From: an uncultured Maribacter sp.
GTDB taxonomy: Bacteria; Bacteroidota; Bacteroidia; Flavobacteriales; Flavobacteriaceae
Direction: 5' to 3'
Length of the DNA: 64,000 nucleotides
NCBI RefSeq assembly: GCF_947495965.1
Contig: NZ_CANMBB010000001.1
Span: 124,001-188,000, forward strand
The notes beneath the pieces are model-generated. The model saw nothing but the letters and a program-made list of their open reading frames with translations. It was not told where the DNA came from and searched no databases. This document shows, piece after piece, positions 40,812-51,000 of this stretch; the stretch's first letter is position 1; each line of letters begins with the position of its first letter. The position numbers and the translations under genes were made by a program.

Positions 40812-41519
40812 TTATTCTGCTAGTAATTTTTTAATATCCTCTTTTAAAATAGAAATTTGTTCTGTTTCTCCTTCCTCGTTTTTTCCTTGTTCTGGAGTAA
40901 TTGCTCCTCTGTAATATATTATTGGGTTATTAGCCGCATCTAGCCTAGAGCGTATAAATCCTTTTTTATCTATTAAAGCAAACATTCCTGAATGCTCAAA
41001 ACCACCAGCAACCTCCTCATTTTCCTTTGCAAAAATATAAAAACCTTTATTAGCTAATTCATAAATATCTTCCCTATCTCCTGTAAGCAAATTCCAGTCT
41101 AAATTTGTGATTCCATGTTCCTCTGCATATGCCTTTAAAACCATTGGAGTATCATGTTCAGGGTTTATAGTAAAGGAAGCAACTCCAAAATCTTTAAACT
41201 CCTTAAACTCATCTTGAAGTTCTACCAAATTTTTATTCATAACTCGGCAAATAGATGGGCATGTAGTAAAAAAGAACTCTACTACATATACCTTTCCTAT
41301 GTAGTCTTTATTAGTAACAACTAAACTGTCCTGGTTAACAAAAGAAAATTCTGGCACACTTCTATGTTCCCCGTTAACATCTATAAATGCTAAACGGCTC
41401 ATTCTATCATTATCTACAATAGTACCAGTTTGGATCCTATCTATAATTCTTGGAATAAAAATAATTCCAAAAACAAGAACTATTAAAGAAACCCAGACAT
41501 ATGTATAATTCTTTTTCAT
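40812..41519 (-). CDS. SCO1/SenC family copper-binding protein
   Basis: 235 aa; FFTTCPSICRVMNKNLVELQDEF (CxxxC) and distal His (FEHSGMFALIDKKG). Confidence 0.93.
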   Translation of the reverse strand: MKKNYTYVWVSLIVLVFGIIFIPRIIDRIQTGTIVDNDRMSRLAFIDVNGEHRSVPEFSFVNQDSLVVTNKDYIGKVYVVEFFFTTCPSICRVMNKNLVELQDEFKEFKDFGVASFTINPEHDTPMVLKAYAEEHGITNLDWNLLTGDREDIYELANKGFYIFAKENEEVAGGFEHSGMFALIDKKGFIRSRLDAANNPIIYYRGAITPEQGKNEEGETEQISILKEDIKKLLAE

Positions 41520-41524
41520 AAGTA

Positions 41525-42148
41525 CTATCTATTTGCAGCGTTCTTTTTAAGAGCCATACGGTATTCTGCAAGAATAATCTTTACATCATCTTCCATCTTA
41601 TTATTTAATTCCGCTACAGAATTAGCGTTAAAACCATATTTAGTACCCTCATCTTCATCTGATGTTCTACCTCTTAAACTTAGGTCTTTATCCACTATAA
41701 AAACATAAGGAGTGGAATAGTTAGCATCTAATTTAATATTGGTTTGCAAACTATTAAAGACATTTTTAATTTCAGAAGTATCTGCAAAGACAAAGTTCCA
41801 CTTATCTATATTTACTAAACCTCCAAGTTCTTTCTTAAGCTCTTCCACTTTATCTTCTGCCCCTACAGGAACCATCATTACAAATTGAAAATCTTTAAAC
41901 TCAAAAAATTGCTTATATATTTTCTGATTTAAATTAAAAGCTGCTCCTTTTTTAACTTCTACATTACTACCTAAAAATCCTAAAATAGATATCTTATTAG
42001 CAAAAGTTACTTCTGTATTTAAGGAAGATACGTCTTTAATATTCTCTGTAAGAATAGGTAATTTACCAAAGTTATTTACTCCAGATGCAAAAAAGAGATA
42101 TGCAACAACAGGTAGTATAAAAAGCACTACTAAGACAAAAACTTTTTT
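41525..42148 (-). CDS. Membrane-anchored thioredoxin-fold/SCO-like protein lacking cysteines
   Basis: N-terminal TM, ISILGFLGSNVEVKK...NYSTPYVFIVDKDLSLRGRT; no Cys in the whole ORF. Start MKKVFVLV preferred over the track start at 42178. Confidence 0.65.
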   Translation of the reverse strand, partial: KKVFVLVVLFILPVVAYLFFASGVNNFGKLPILTENIKDVSSLNTEVTFANKISILGFLGSNVEVKKGAAFNLNQKIYKQFFEFKDFQFVMMVPVGAEDKVEELKKELGGLVNIDKWNFVFADTSEIKNVFNSLQTNIKLDANYSTPYVFIVDKDLSLRGRTSDEDEGTKYGFNANSVAELNNKMEDDVKIILAEYRMALKKNAANR

Positions 42149-42182
42149 CATATATGTATTAATAAAATAACTGTACAAAAAT

Positions 42183-42212
42183 AAAAAAGACGGTGATTAA
42201 ACCGTCTTTTTT
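42183..42212 (-). terminator. Intrinsic terminator between cox subunit IV and SCO-like genes
   Basis: AAAAAAGACGGT-GATTAA-ACCGTCTTTTTT, perfect 12 bp arms. Confidence 0.8.
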
Positions 42213-42234
42213 ATTTGTTAATTCTATATATATT

Positions 42235-42618
42235 CTAGAAATTCCAAGTAACAAAACCGTCTTTATAAACTTCATAAATATAATCGGCCTCTGTTAAAAG
42301 AATAAATGTTAAATAAATAACTAAGAATATAGGTGTCCAAACTATAGCTCTTCTAAAAGAAGATTTTTCATCTCTTAGGTGCATAAAGTCCCATGCTATG
42401 TAATATGCTTTCACTAATGTTAAGATGATGAATATCCAGTTTAATAATTTCATCCCTAGTACAGAGTTTCCCGTAAGAGATTCTGGCTTTATAATACCTA
42501 AAACAACTTCTACTGCAGTAACAAGAGATAAAAAGATAAGTACTCCCCAAATTTTTTGCGTGTTATTCTTAAACTTTAAAAGACCTCTAAATATTTCTAA
42601 TTTGTGTTCGTGTGCCAT
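42235..42618 (-). CDS. Cytochrome c oxidase subunit IV (prokaryotic type)
   Basis: 127 aa, three TM; VEVVLGIIKPE...VKAYYIAWDFMHLRDEKSSFR. Confidence 0.87.
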   Translation of the reverse strand: MAHEHKLEIFRGLLKFKNNTQKIWGVLIFLSLVTAVEVVLGIIKPESLTGNSVLGMKLLNWIFIILTLVKAYYIAWDFMHLRDEKSSFRRAIVWTPIFLVIYLTFILLTEADYIYEVYKDGFVTWNF

Positions 42619-42667
42619 TATTTATGCTTTAAAATTTCAATAAAATGAAATGTATATCTATTTTTTA

Positions 42668-43642
42668 TTAAACTAGGTAAAAGAATGTAAATACAAATAC
42701 CCAAACTAAATCTACAAAGTGCCAGTATAAACCAACTTTCTCTACCATTTCATAGTGTCCTCTACGCTCGTAAGTACCTATTACAACATTAAAGAAAATA
42801 ATAAGGTTTATTATTACCCCTGATAATACGTGAAAACCATGGAACCCTGTTATAAAGAAAAAGAAATCTCCAAAAAGTCTACTACCGTATTCATTGTGTA
42901 TAAGATTAGCTCCTTCCACAACTTGTGTTGCACTTTCTAATTTCTTTAAAGACTCTTCTCTAGAAAGTAATGTTTTATGCCCTTCTTCATTAATAGTTTC
43001 CGTACGAACTAAAATGTTAGAATCTGCTTTAAATCCTTTTACTACTTCTTTAACAGTATAGCTTGGCATATAACCTTCATCATAAAACCAAACTCCGTTT
43101 TTGTTTTCGTGTTCAACTCTTTCTCCTGGGATAGTTATTGCAAAATCTTTTAATGCAGCTCTTTCTCCAGAATCTGCTTTAACAAATTGTAATATTCTAC
43201 CACCTTTTGTTTCTAAAGCCCCTTTATCTCCTTTTATAAACGTATTCCACTCCCATGCTTGAGAACCAACAAAAATAGCACCTCCAATAACAGTTAGGAA
43301 CATATACCATATTACTTTATTCTTTTGCATTTTATGACCTGCATCTACAGCAAGTACCATAGTTACAGAAGACATAATTAAAATAAAGGTCATTAACGCC
43401 ACATATATCATAGGATAACTACCATGTGTAAATGGAACGTGTGTAAAAACCTCATCTGCAATTGGCCAAGTTTCTATAAACTTAAATCTAGAAAAACCAT
43501 ATGCTGCAAGAAAACCAGAAAATGTTAAGGCATCCGAAACAAGGAAAAACCACATCATCATTTTACCATAACTTGCTCCTAGAGGTTGGTTATCACCACC
43601 AGCCCATGCGTTCTCTTTTGTACTTGTTACTGTAGAATTCAT
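42668..43642 (-). CDS. Cytochrome c oxidase subunit III with a soluble insertion
   Basis: 324 aa; YGKMMMWFFLVSDALTFSGFLAAYG, FHGFHVLSGVIINLI, VEKVGLYWHFVDLVWVFVFTFFYLV. Confidence 0.92.
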   Translation of the reverse strand: MNSTVTSTKENAWAGGDNQPLGASYGKMMMWFFLVSDALTFSGFLAAYGFSRFKFIETWPIADEVFTHVPFTHGSYPMIYVALMTFILIMSSVTMVLAVDAGHKMQKNKVIWYMFLTVIGGAIFVGSQAWEWNTFIKGDKGALETKGGRILQFVKADSGERAALKDFAITIPGERVEHENKNGVWFYDEGYMPSYTVKEVVKGFKADSNILVRTETINEEGHKTLLSREESLKKLESATQVVEGANLIHNEYGSRLFGDFFFFITGFHGFHVLSGVIINLIIFFNVVIGTYERRGHYEMVEKVGLYWHFVDLVWVFVFTFFYLV

Positions 43643-43741
43643 AAAAAGATTACTATTTTATTAGAATTTTGGACAAAAATACTTTTTTTTTCTTCTTTAG
43701 AAAAGCCGAATCCCTATCAAAACTCACTTTATTTAAAAATA

Positions 43742-44323
43742 TTATTTAACAATTGTCATAAACAGTACTAAATACACCCATAAGAGGTCTAAAAAATGCC
43801 AGAAATTAGCACCTAAAATTACACCCAACATATTATCAGAATCGTATTTACCTTTTACTTGGTTATATATAACAACTAACAGAGATATTAAACCCGCAAC
43901 AACATGCACAATATGCACCATTGCTATTAAAAAAACATAAGACATTTTTACGCTACTAGTTGGCCCTGTAAAATAATACCCTTGTGCTACCATTTCAGAA
44001 AAACCATTGAATTGCAATACAATAAAAACAATCCCTAAACCTAATGTTGTAAATAACAACATAGTTCCGTTCTTAGCATTACTTTTTTTAATGGCTCTCC
44101 TAGCTAAAATGTAGGTTATACTACTAAGTATTAAAACGGCCGTGCTAATATAAAAGGAAGACGGCAAATTAATTTCTGTAACCCAGTCTTCTCTTCTACT
44201 ACTAATTATGTATGCACTAGTCCATCCCGCAAAGCCCATAAGTAAACTTATGATACCAAACCAGAGCATCATTATTTTTGCTCTTGCATTTTTTTCTTTT
44301 GCTGTTCCTTGTGTTAAATCCAT
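43742..44323 (-). CDS. Cytochrome c oxidase subunit III family protein, second copy
   Basis: 193 aa; MVHIVHVVAGLISLLVVIYNQ, GANFWHFLDLLWVYLVLFM. Confidence 0.9.
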   Translation of the reverse strand: MDLTQGTAKEKNARAKIMMLWFGIISLLMGFAGWTSAYIISSRREDWVTEINLPSSFYISTAVLILSSITYILARRAIKKSNAKNGTMLLFTTLGLGIVFIVLQFNGFSEMVAQGYYFTGPTSSVKMSYVFLIAMVHIVHVVAGLISLLVVIYNQVKGKYDSDNMLGVILGANFWHFLDLLWVYLVLFMTIVK

Positions 44324-44325
44324 TT

Positions 44326-45228
44326 TTATTGTAAAAATTTATCTATAACATAAACTATTTGCATTAACGTAATATAGCTTACACTTGCTAACATTAATTT
44401 TCTAGCAGATTTATTATCTCTTTTTTCATATAACTTAAATGCAAAAACTAGCATTACTAATCCCATAACAAAAACAACAATTGCAGCTGGTATAGATAAA
44501 TGCAGTCTCCCAGTAAAACCAAACGCAGGAATTACAGATATTACCAACATCCAAATAGTATACATTATAATTTGTAGTGCTGTTCCTTTATCTTTTTTCC
44601 CTGTAGGGAGCATTTTAAAACCTCCTTTTTTATAATCCTCATCTAACATCCATGCCAAAGCCCAAAAATGAGGGAATTGCCAAAAAAATTGAATCATAAA
44701 TAAAGTACCTGGCTCAATACCAAAATCATTTGTAGCAGCAACCCATCCTAACATAAAAGGAATGGCTCCTGGAAAAGCACCAACAAACACAGATAAAGGA
44801 GTTATTGTTTTTAAAGGTGTATAAACACTAGTATAAAGAAAAATAGATATTGCCCCAAACATAGCCGTTTTAGGGTTTAAGATGTACAAAGAAATAATAC
44901 CAATAACTGTTAATATTACTGCCAAAATTAAAGCCTTATTCACCGTCATTCTTCCTGCAGGAATAGGTCTATTTTTAGTCCTATCCATTAAAACATCTAA
45001 ATCTTTTTCTATTATTTGATTAAAAGCATTAGAAGCTCCTACCATGCAATAACCACCAAATGATAAAAGAAGAATTGAAATGAAGTTAATTTCTAAAGCT
45101 CCTAGAAAATAACCAGCAATAGAAGAAAACACAACACTAACAGCAAGCCTTGCTTTTGTAATCTCCTTAAAATCAGCATAAATTAAAGACCAGGTCTTTG
45201 TTTCTACTGTGCTAACCGCTGTTTTCAT
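44326..45228 (-). CDS. ctaB: Protoheme IX farnesyltransferase (heme O synthase)
   Basis: UbiA family; ITKARLAVSVVFSSIAGYFLG, GGYCMVGASNAFNQIIEKDLDVLMDRTKNRPIPAGRM. Start MKTAVSTVETK preferred over the track start 45267. Confidence 0.94.
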   Translation of the reverse strand: MKTAVSTVETKTWSLIYADFKEITKARLAVSVVFSSIAGYFLGALEINFISILLLSFGGYCMVGASNAFNQIIEKDLDVLMDRTKNRPIPAGRMTVNKALILAVILTVIGIISLYILNPKTAMFGAISIFLYTSVYTPLKTITPLSVFVGAFPGAIPFMLGWVAATNDFGIEPGTLFMIQFFWQFPHFWALAWMLDEDYKKGGFKMLPTGKKDKGTALQIIMYTIWMLVISVIPAFGFTGRLHLSIPAAIVVFVMGLVMLVFAFKLYEKRDNKSARKLMLASVSYITLMQIVYVIDKFLQ

Positions 45229-45402
45229 TTTAAACCATCTAATTGAGGGCTGCAAATATAACCCCAAGTCTAATTTTTTGCAACGATTTACATGTATTTA
45301 TATTTATATAAAGAACATTACGACAAAGTTAATCTAGTGAAAACGAATATTTTAAAGAATAATCTTATAATTAAATATTATAAAAACAGGATTTTTAAAA
45401 AC

Positions 45403-45438
45403 AAAATGCAGCAGCAATAGTAGTTGCTACTGCATTTT
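45403..45438 (-). terminator. Intrinsic terminator downstream of the second TonB gene
   Basis: AAAATGCAG(C)AGCAA ... TTGCT(A)CTGCATTTT, one mismatch, T run on the minus strand. Confidence 0.75.
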
Positions 45439-45445
45439 AGTATTA

Positions 45446-46249
45446 TTATAGATTAAGCTTAAAATTTATTGGAATACTAAAAGGAACCCTAACCGGTTCT
45501 CCTCTTTGTTTCCCTGGTGTCATTTTTGGAAGTTTACTAATAATCCTAGCAGCTTCTTTTTCTAATAATTTATGAGGCCCTCTAAGTTGTATATCTGATA
45601 TATACCCATCTTTTCCAATCTTAAAACCAACATGCACCCTCCCTTTAATTCCTAATTCCTGCGCTTCTTCTGGATACTTAAAATTACGTTGTATATGATT
45701 TTGCATTTTCTCTGTAAAACAAGCCAAACGCTCTTCCTTACCAACATTTTCACAACCAGGAAAAATAGGCTTATCTTCTACTGCTATAAAAATTACTTCC
45801 TCAATTATAGGATCAGGATCTTTAAACTCAATAGTATTAGGGTTTAAATTTTCACTAGTATCATCCTTTGGTTTATCTATAAATTCTAACTCTGGCTTTA
45901 CCTCCTTATCATTTTCTATTATTTCAAAAGAAGTACTTTTAACCTTTGGCTTTATGATTTTCTTTTCTTCTGGGACTTCCACCTTAACATCCTTCAAGTC
46001 TGGATAGTACTCCAAAACTTCAGGTTCTAATTCAGTATACACCATCTCATTTCCTTGAAAAGACTCAAAAGACGCTTCTAAAGCAAAATAAACTATGGTC
46101 ATAGCTATTATTAAACCAAATTGAAATCTTGTAGAACCTCTTTTTTGTAAATTTACACTGTGTTTGCCATTTTTATGGCTTACTCTGTTGCGCTTGCTGC
46201 TATTCTCATTGCCGTGAGAATTTGCAGGATTACCTGTGTTATTATTCAT
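45446..46249 (-). CDS. Energy transducer TonB family protein
   Basis: TM near N-terminus, C-terminal TonB domain HIQRNFKYPEEAQELGIKGRVHVGFKIGKDGYISDIQLRGPHKLLEKEAARIISKLPKMTPGKQRGEPVRVPFSIPINFKL. Start MNNNTGNPANSHG (46249) preferred over 46315. Confidence 0.92.
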   Translation of the reverse strand: MNNNTGNPANSHGNENSSKRNRVSHKNGKHSVNLQKRGSTRFQFGLIIAMTIVYFALEASFESFQGNEMVYTELEPEVLEYYPDLKDVKVEVPEEKKIIKPKVKSTSFEIIENDKEVKPELEFIDKPKDDTSENLNPNTIEFKDPDPIIEEVIFIAVEDKPIFPGCENVGKEERLACFTEKMQNHIQRNFKYPEEAQELGIKGRVHVGFKIGKDGYISDIQLRGPHKLLEKEAARIISKLPKMTPGKQRGEPVRVPFSIPINFKLNL

Positions 46250-46312
46250 AATGTTACGTTTTAGACCCGTTACCGGGATTGTTATAATTATGTTAAAACA
46301 CAAGAAGCGTAC

Positions 46313-46348
46313 CAAAAAAAAATCCCGAGCCTAGGCTCGGGATTTTAA
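46313..46348. terminator. Perfect palindromic terminator between the two TonB genes
   Basis: AATCCCGAGCCTAGGCTCGGGATT (46321-46344) is a perfect 24 nt palindrome flanked by A run and T run. Confidence 0.88.
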
Positions 46349-46367
46349 ATATTATATATGGAATATT

Positions 46368-47072
46368 CTATTGTAACTTAAAGGTAATTGGAATACTAAA
46401 TGGTACTCTTACCGCTCTTCCTCTTTGTTTACCTGGAGTCATTCTAGGAAGCTTACTAATAATCCTAGCTGCTTCTTTCTCTAAGTTTTTATCTGGTCCA
46501 CGCATTCTAACGCCACCAATACTACCATCTTTTTGAATAACAAACATTACACTTACACGACCTTGAACACCCATTTCTTGAGCAATTTCTGGGTAACGGA
46601 AGTTTTTACCAATGTGCTTTTGCATCATTTTGTTAAAACAAGCTCTTTTATTGCTTTCGTTTTCACAACCAGGAAAAACTGGCACGTTTTCAATAACAGC
46701 AAAAGGTACATCAATATCTTCTTCAATTTCTTCTACTTCTACATCTTCAACCTCTATAACTTCTTCTTCTTGACTAGTTTCTGTAGATTCAATTACAGTT
46801 TCCTCCACTTCCTCTTCATCTTCAACTACCTCAATAATTTCAGGTGCAGCTGGTGGTGGTGGTGGTGGTGGTGTTTTTATTTGTTCAGTCATTGGAACTT
46901 CTTCATCTAAATCATCATCAACATTCATTGAAACGTCATACTCATTAGTTTTTTCGTATGTTTTCCATTCTAATGCACGCCAAACAACTAACATAACTAC
47001 AGCTAGTCCTATAACAAAGTATAAACTACTATTTTTTGTTAAATCCGCTTTTGGATTCTTCTTAAGTTCCAT
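46368..47072 (-). CDS. Energy transducer TonB family protein
   Basis: 234 aa; N-terminal TM, poly-Pro (PPPPPPPAAP), acidic linker, TonB C-terminal domain. Confidence 0.93.
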   Translation of the reverse strand: MELKKNPKADLTKNSSLYFVIGLAVVMLVVWRALEWKTYEKTNEYDVSMNVDDDLDEEVPMTEQIKTPPPPPPPAAPEIIEVVEDEEEVEETVIESTETSQEEEVIEVEDVEVEEIEEDIDVPFAVIENVPVFPGCENESNKRACFNKMMQKHIGKNFRYPEIAQEMGVQGRVSVMFVIQKDGSIGGVRMRGPDKNLEKEAARIISKLPRMTPGKQRGRAVRVPFSIPITFKLQ

Positions 47073-47128
47073 ATTTATATAATTTAGTGATTGCTAATTT
47101 AACTAATATTTTAATAGAAATGCAAATA

Positions 47129-47527
47129 CTATTTCCATTTTAACGCCCATTTCTTAGAAAAATAGCTTTTTATTGCTATTCCCCCACAAATTGCACCAAA
47201 ACTATTTGCTAAAACATCTAACACATCTCCTTGTCTATCAGAAGTATATGTTAATTGTAAAATCTCAATAACTATGCCGAAAATAATTGCAAAAAAAATC
47301 ATCCATAAAACCCCTTTATTTAAAGCTGTATTTCCTTTTGTTTGTTCTCTTACTGCAAAGACACCTAAAATAACCGCTCCAAAATAAAATCCAAAATGCA
47401 CCACTTTATCAAAATGAGGTATACTTATTTTTGGAGTACTACTCTCTGAAAAAGAAAATAAGCTGGCAAATGTTACTAACATCATCCAGCTTATAAATAA
47501 AATTCTATATATACTTTTTTTAAGCAC
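47129..47527 (-). CDS. VanZ-like family protein
   Basis: 132 aa, TM protein; [48 protein letters not shown]. Confidence 0.88.
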   Translation of the reverse strand: MLKKSIYRILFISWMMLVTFASLFSFSESSTPKISIPHFDKVVHFGFYFGAVILGVFAVREQTKGNTALNKGVLWMIFFAIIFGIVIEILQLTYTSDRQGDVLDVLANSFGAICGGIAIKSYFSKKWALKWK

Positions 47528-47900
47528 CTATTAACTCTTTATAAGCATCTGCACTTAACAATTCTTCTATTTGAGAAGCATCCGATATTTTTATTTTAAT
47601 CATCCAACCTTCTCCATAAGGGTCTGTATTAACTTTTTCTGGCTCTTCTTCTAAACCTTCATTAAAAGCTATTATCTCTCCACTTAATGGCAAAAATAAA
47701 TCCGATACAGTCTTAACTGCCTCTACAGTTCCAAAAACTTCGTCTTTATCTAAAGTTTCGTCCAGTGTTTCTACTTCAACATAAACAATATCACCAAGCT
47801 CTCCTTGCGCAAAATCTGTTATACCCACTGTAGCAACATCGTCTTCTATAGTAACCCACTCGTGATCTTTTGTATATTTTAATTCCGATGGTAAATTCAT
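47520..47900 (-). CDS. gcvH: Glycine cleavage system protein H
   Basis: [57 protein letters not shown] lipoylation site; start [15 protein letters not shown] preferred over the track start 47954. Confidence 0.96.
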   Translation of the reverse strand: MNLPSELKYTKDHEWVTIEDDVATVGITDFAQGELGDIVYVEVETLDETLDKDEVFGTVEAVKTVSDLFLPLSGEIIAFNEGLEEEPEKVNTDPYGEGWMIKIKISDASQIEELLSADAYKELIGA

Positions 47901-48001
47901 AATATATATTTTAATTAGCGAAACAAATGTAACAGATTCTTTAACAGTATTCAAAAAAATAAGCTACTTAGTTAAGCTGATTTCTACAGAGCTATTACAA
48001 C

Positions 48002-51000
48002 TTAGTTTCCAAAATTATACCTAAGCGTAAACCCTGCATTTATAGTTGTTTGTGGAAATGCTGTAGAAACTGCAAACTGAGAGAATGAATGATCATAAAA
48101 GAATAGCGCATTTAAACTCTTACTTAATGCATAGTCTGCCGTAAATTTAATAGACAATAAATTTTGTCCCGAAGTAATTTGGTTATTGTCTATATCTAGG
48201 TTTCTAATGATTGTAATATTATCTCTTAGAGTTACATCTGCTTTAAGGTTTAAATCTCCCTTAAGTCTTGTTTTTTCTCCTCCTATATTGGTAACAAATT
48301 TTACATCTTTAATTCTATACCCTAATCCTACCGTATATTCTTTTCCGTTTATCTCAGTTAGTAAATTATTATCAAAACTTAGAGAAAGAGCTCTATCTGT
48401 ACGTATTTCCGCAAGCACACTCACAGAATTCTTCATTTCAAAATCTACTCGCATTAATGGATTAAACTGATCTGTTAAAACTACATTACTAATAATATTA
48501 TCTGGCAACACATCTCCATTTTCTAAATTTACATCTCCATTTTGCTTTTCTAGATTGGTCTGAAAAGAATTAATACTATATGATGCTCTATAACCATGAC
48601 TTAAAGAAAAACGTTTAAATTTCTTTTTAAACCATTTGTTTCGCATTAAACCAGTATACTTAAGATTCCAGTTTGGAATAGGAATAGATCTAAAGGCATC
48701 TAAATTAACTCTATCTGCTTTTTGCCCAGTATATGCAGCAAAAAATGCTGGTAATAAAACCTCTTGTTGTGTTTTACCATAACGCTCTGGAAAACCATCT
48801 GCATCTAATGCTCCAACTGTTTCTCCACGATCACTAACCAATCTATTAGCAACAGTAATTCTATTTTGTTTAAATTCTTGAAACGTATCCGAATCAAATT
48901 CATCACTTTTTCCAAAAGCAGTACCAATCATTATTGTGGATATACTAAAGTTTCCAAAATTATTTCCTAATAAGTTTTCATATTGATACTCTCCGTTTCC
49001 TAAATCATTAACCTGAAAACTTTCTTGGTAACTATTAGAATACTGCCTATCTGCAGATAAATCTATTGTTAAATCTTTTATTGGTTGCGCAGTTGCAGTA
49101 ATATTTAGCTGCTTATTTGTACGTTCAACATATTGCTCATTAAACTCTTGAAAAGGAGTTAACCAACCGTTACGAGCAGCTTCAAAACGAACATCGGCCT
49201 GGCTACCAAAAATAAAACCTACAGATGGCCTTGTTGTACCAATAAAACCAATAGATTGTGTATACCCTGGAAGCACTTTACCATTACTCTCATTGTAATT
49301 TACATTTAAACGCTTTACCATAGTCAAAACATCTACAGCTGTATTAAACAAGCCACTTGTTTTTCCTTTTTCCTTTTTAGCCTCTTTTGTGTTTCCTGCT
49401 TTATCTTTTCTGGCAAGTGCATTTTTTGCAGATGCTTTACCTGTTCTCTTCTTAAGCCCTAAAAGGTCATAAAATTTTTGCATAGTTAAAGACGCAGTAA
49501 GGTTATGCGTATTTGCATTTTGCACCGTATTAATTGATGCTTGATAGCCTAATGCATCTGAAGCCACCTCTGCCAATGCATCGCCACCACGTTGCCAATC
49601 AAAATTACTTGTATAACTATACTGGGCACTTATAAAATCTAACGCTGGTATCTTGTTAAAAGGTATTTCATAATTTAACTGCATTTCTTGCGCATGTCTA
49701 TTTGGCTCTCCTATATCAAAGAAACCATCCCACAATTCTAATGTTTCGTCTATTCTAGAATCTGGATTACCATCTTCTTCAAAATAATTACGAACAATAC
49801 TATTATTAGAACCAGTTAAATTTAATCTAAGTGATTTTGTTAAACTATAGTTTACAGCATATTGCCAGTTAAATTGATAATTTCTTTGTTGTAATTCTGG
49901 CAGCTCTAATTTTTCTACACCTTCCTCCAACACATCTCTAAAGCGTTGCTTATTAAACTGCCTATTAATATTAGAGTTCACTGATATACTACTTGGCAAA
50001 AGGTTTAAGTTTAAATCTTTTAACCATTGTAAATACTTCCCGTTAAACAAAGAATCTTTCTTTTTAAAAGGCGCTACCTCTACTGGTTTAAAATTATGAT
50101 TATAAACAAAACCTGTATTAACATTTTGATCCCTTAGTTCTGAAATCTCAAAATCTCTATGGTTTGTTTCGTTATAAGAATAATTAAATGTAAAATTTTC
50201 AATGTCATAAAAATTAGCATCCGCTTCTTCCCCTCTATTTTTTCGAACACCTATTAAATTAATACTTGTACGTTTTGTATAATCTTCTGCTTGTTCTAAA
50301 ATATCATCTGCTTGTTGTTCCGTATCTGCAGCATCTACTAAATCATCTAACTTTAAATCATCATAAACAGGATCAAACTCTGGTGTAATTAATTGCTCTG
50401 ATATTCCGTAGTTAAAAGGAACTTGAATACCCCATTTTTTTGGAAGCAATTGCCCTACATTAACATTGGTAACTACATCATAAGAAATAGCATCTTCTCT
50501 AGCTCTTTCATTTGGCATTTGGTCTACGGCACCAAAACCAGAAGTACTTCTACTACCTGTTGCAGATACATTTGCAAAATCTGCAATATTAGCATCTACC
50601 GCTGCAACAGCTGCCCAACCACCATTATTATCCAAACCAGCTAAACGAAGTTCGTTAAACCAAACTTCTCCACGAGCTCTTAAATTATCTAAGTTTTTTA
50701 TACCCACCATCATAGAACGAATACTACCTAAAGATGGATTTCCTTTTATACCAACACGTATTCTTCCTAAGGTTCTTGGCGCAAATTCTGTTGTTGGAGT
50801 TATAGTTCCGTTTTCTACTTCAAAATATTGTGCTTCGTTAAAATTACCGCTTGCAATTAATTCTGATTTTATTTTATTTAAATCGCTAACAGAAACTTCT
50901 AATTGATTAACATCTGGCCAAATTTCACTTTCAGACGTTGCATTAAAAGGAGTAAACTGTAACGGCAATTCTATTTGATAATAATTCTCAGAAAAATCTG

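Noticed and set aside
42368-42550. 60 aa minus-strand ORF in an alternate frame within the subunit IV gene
   Set aside because: Fully nested out-of-frame ORF without support
46533-46910. 125 aa plus-strand ORF rich in Phe, Asn and poly-Trp
   Set aside because: Antisense of the TonB acidic linker and poly-Pro tract; low complexity
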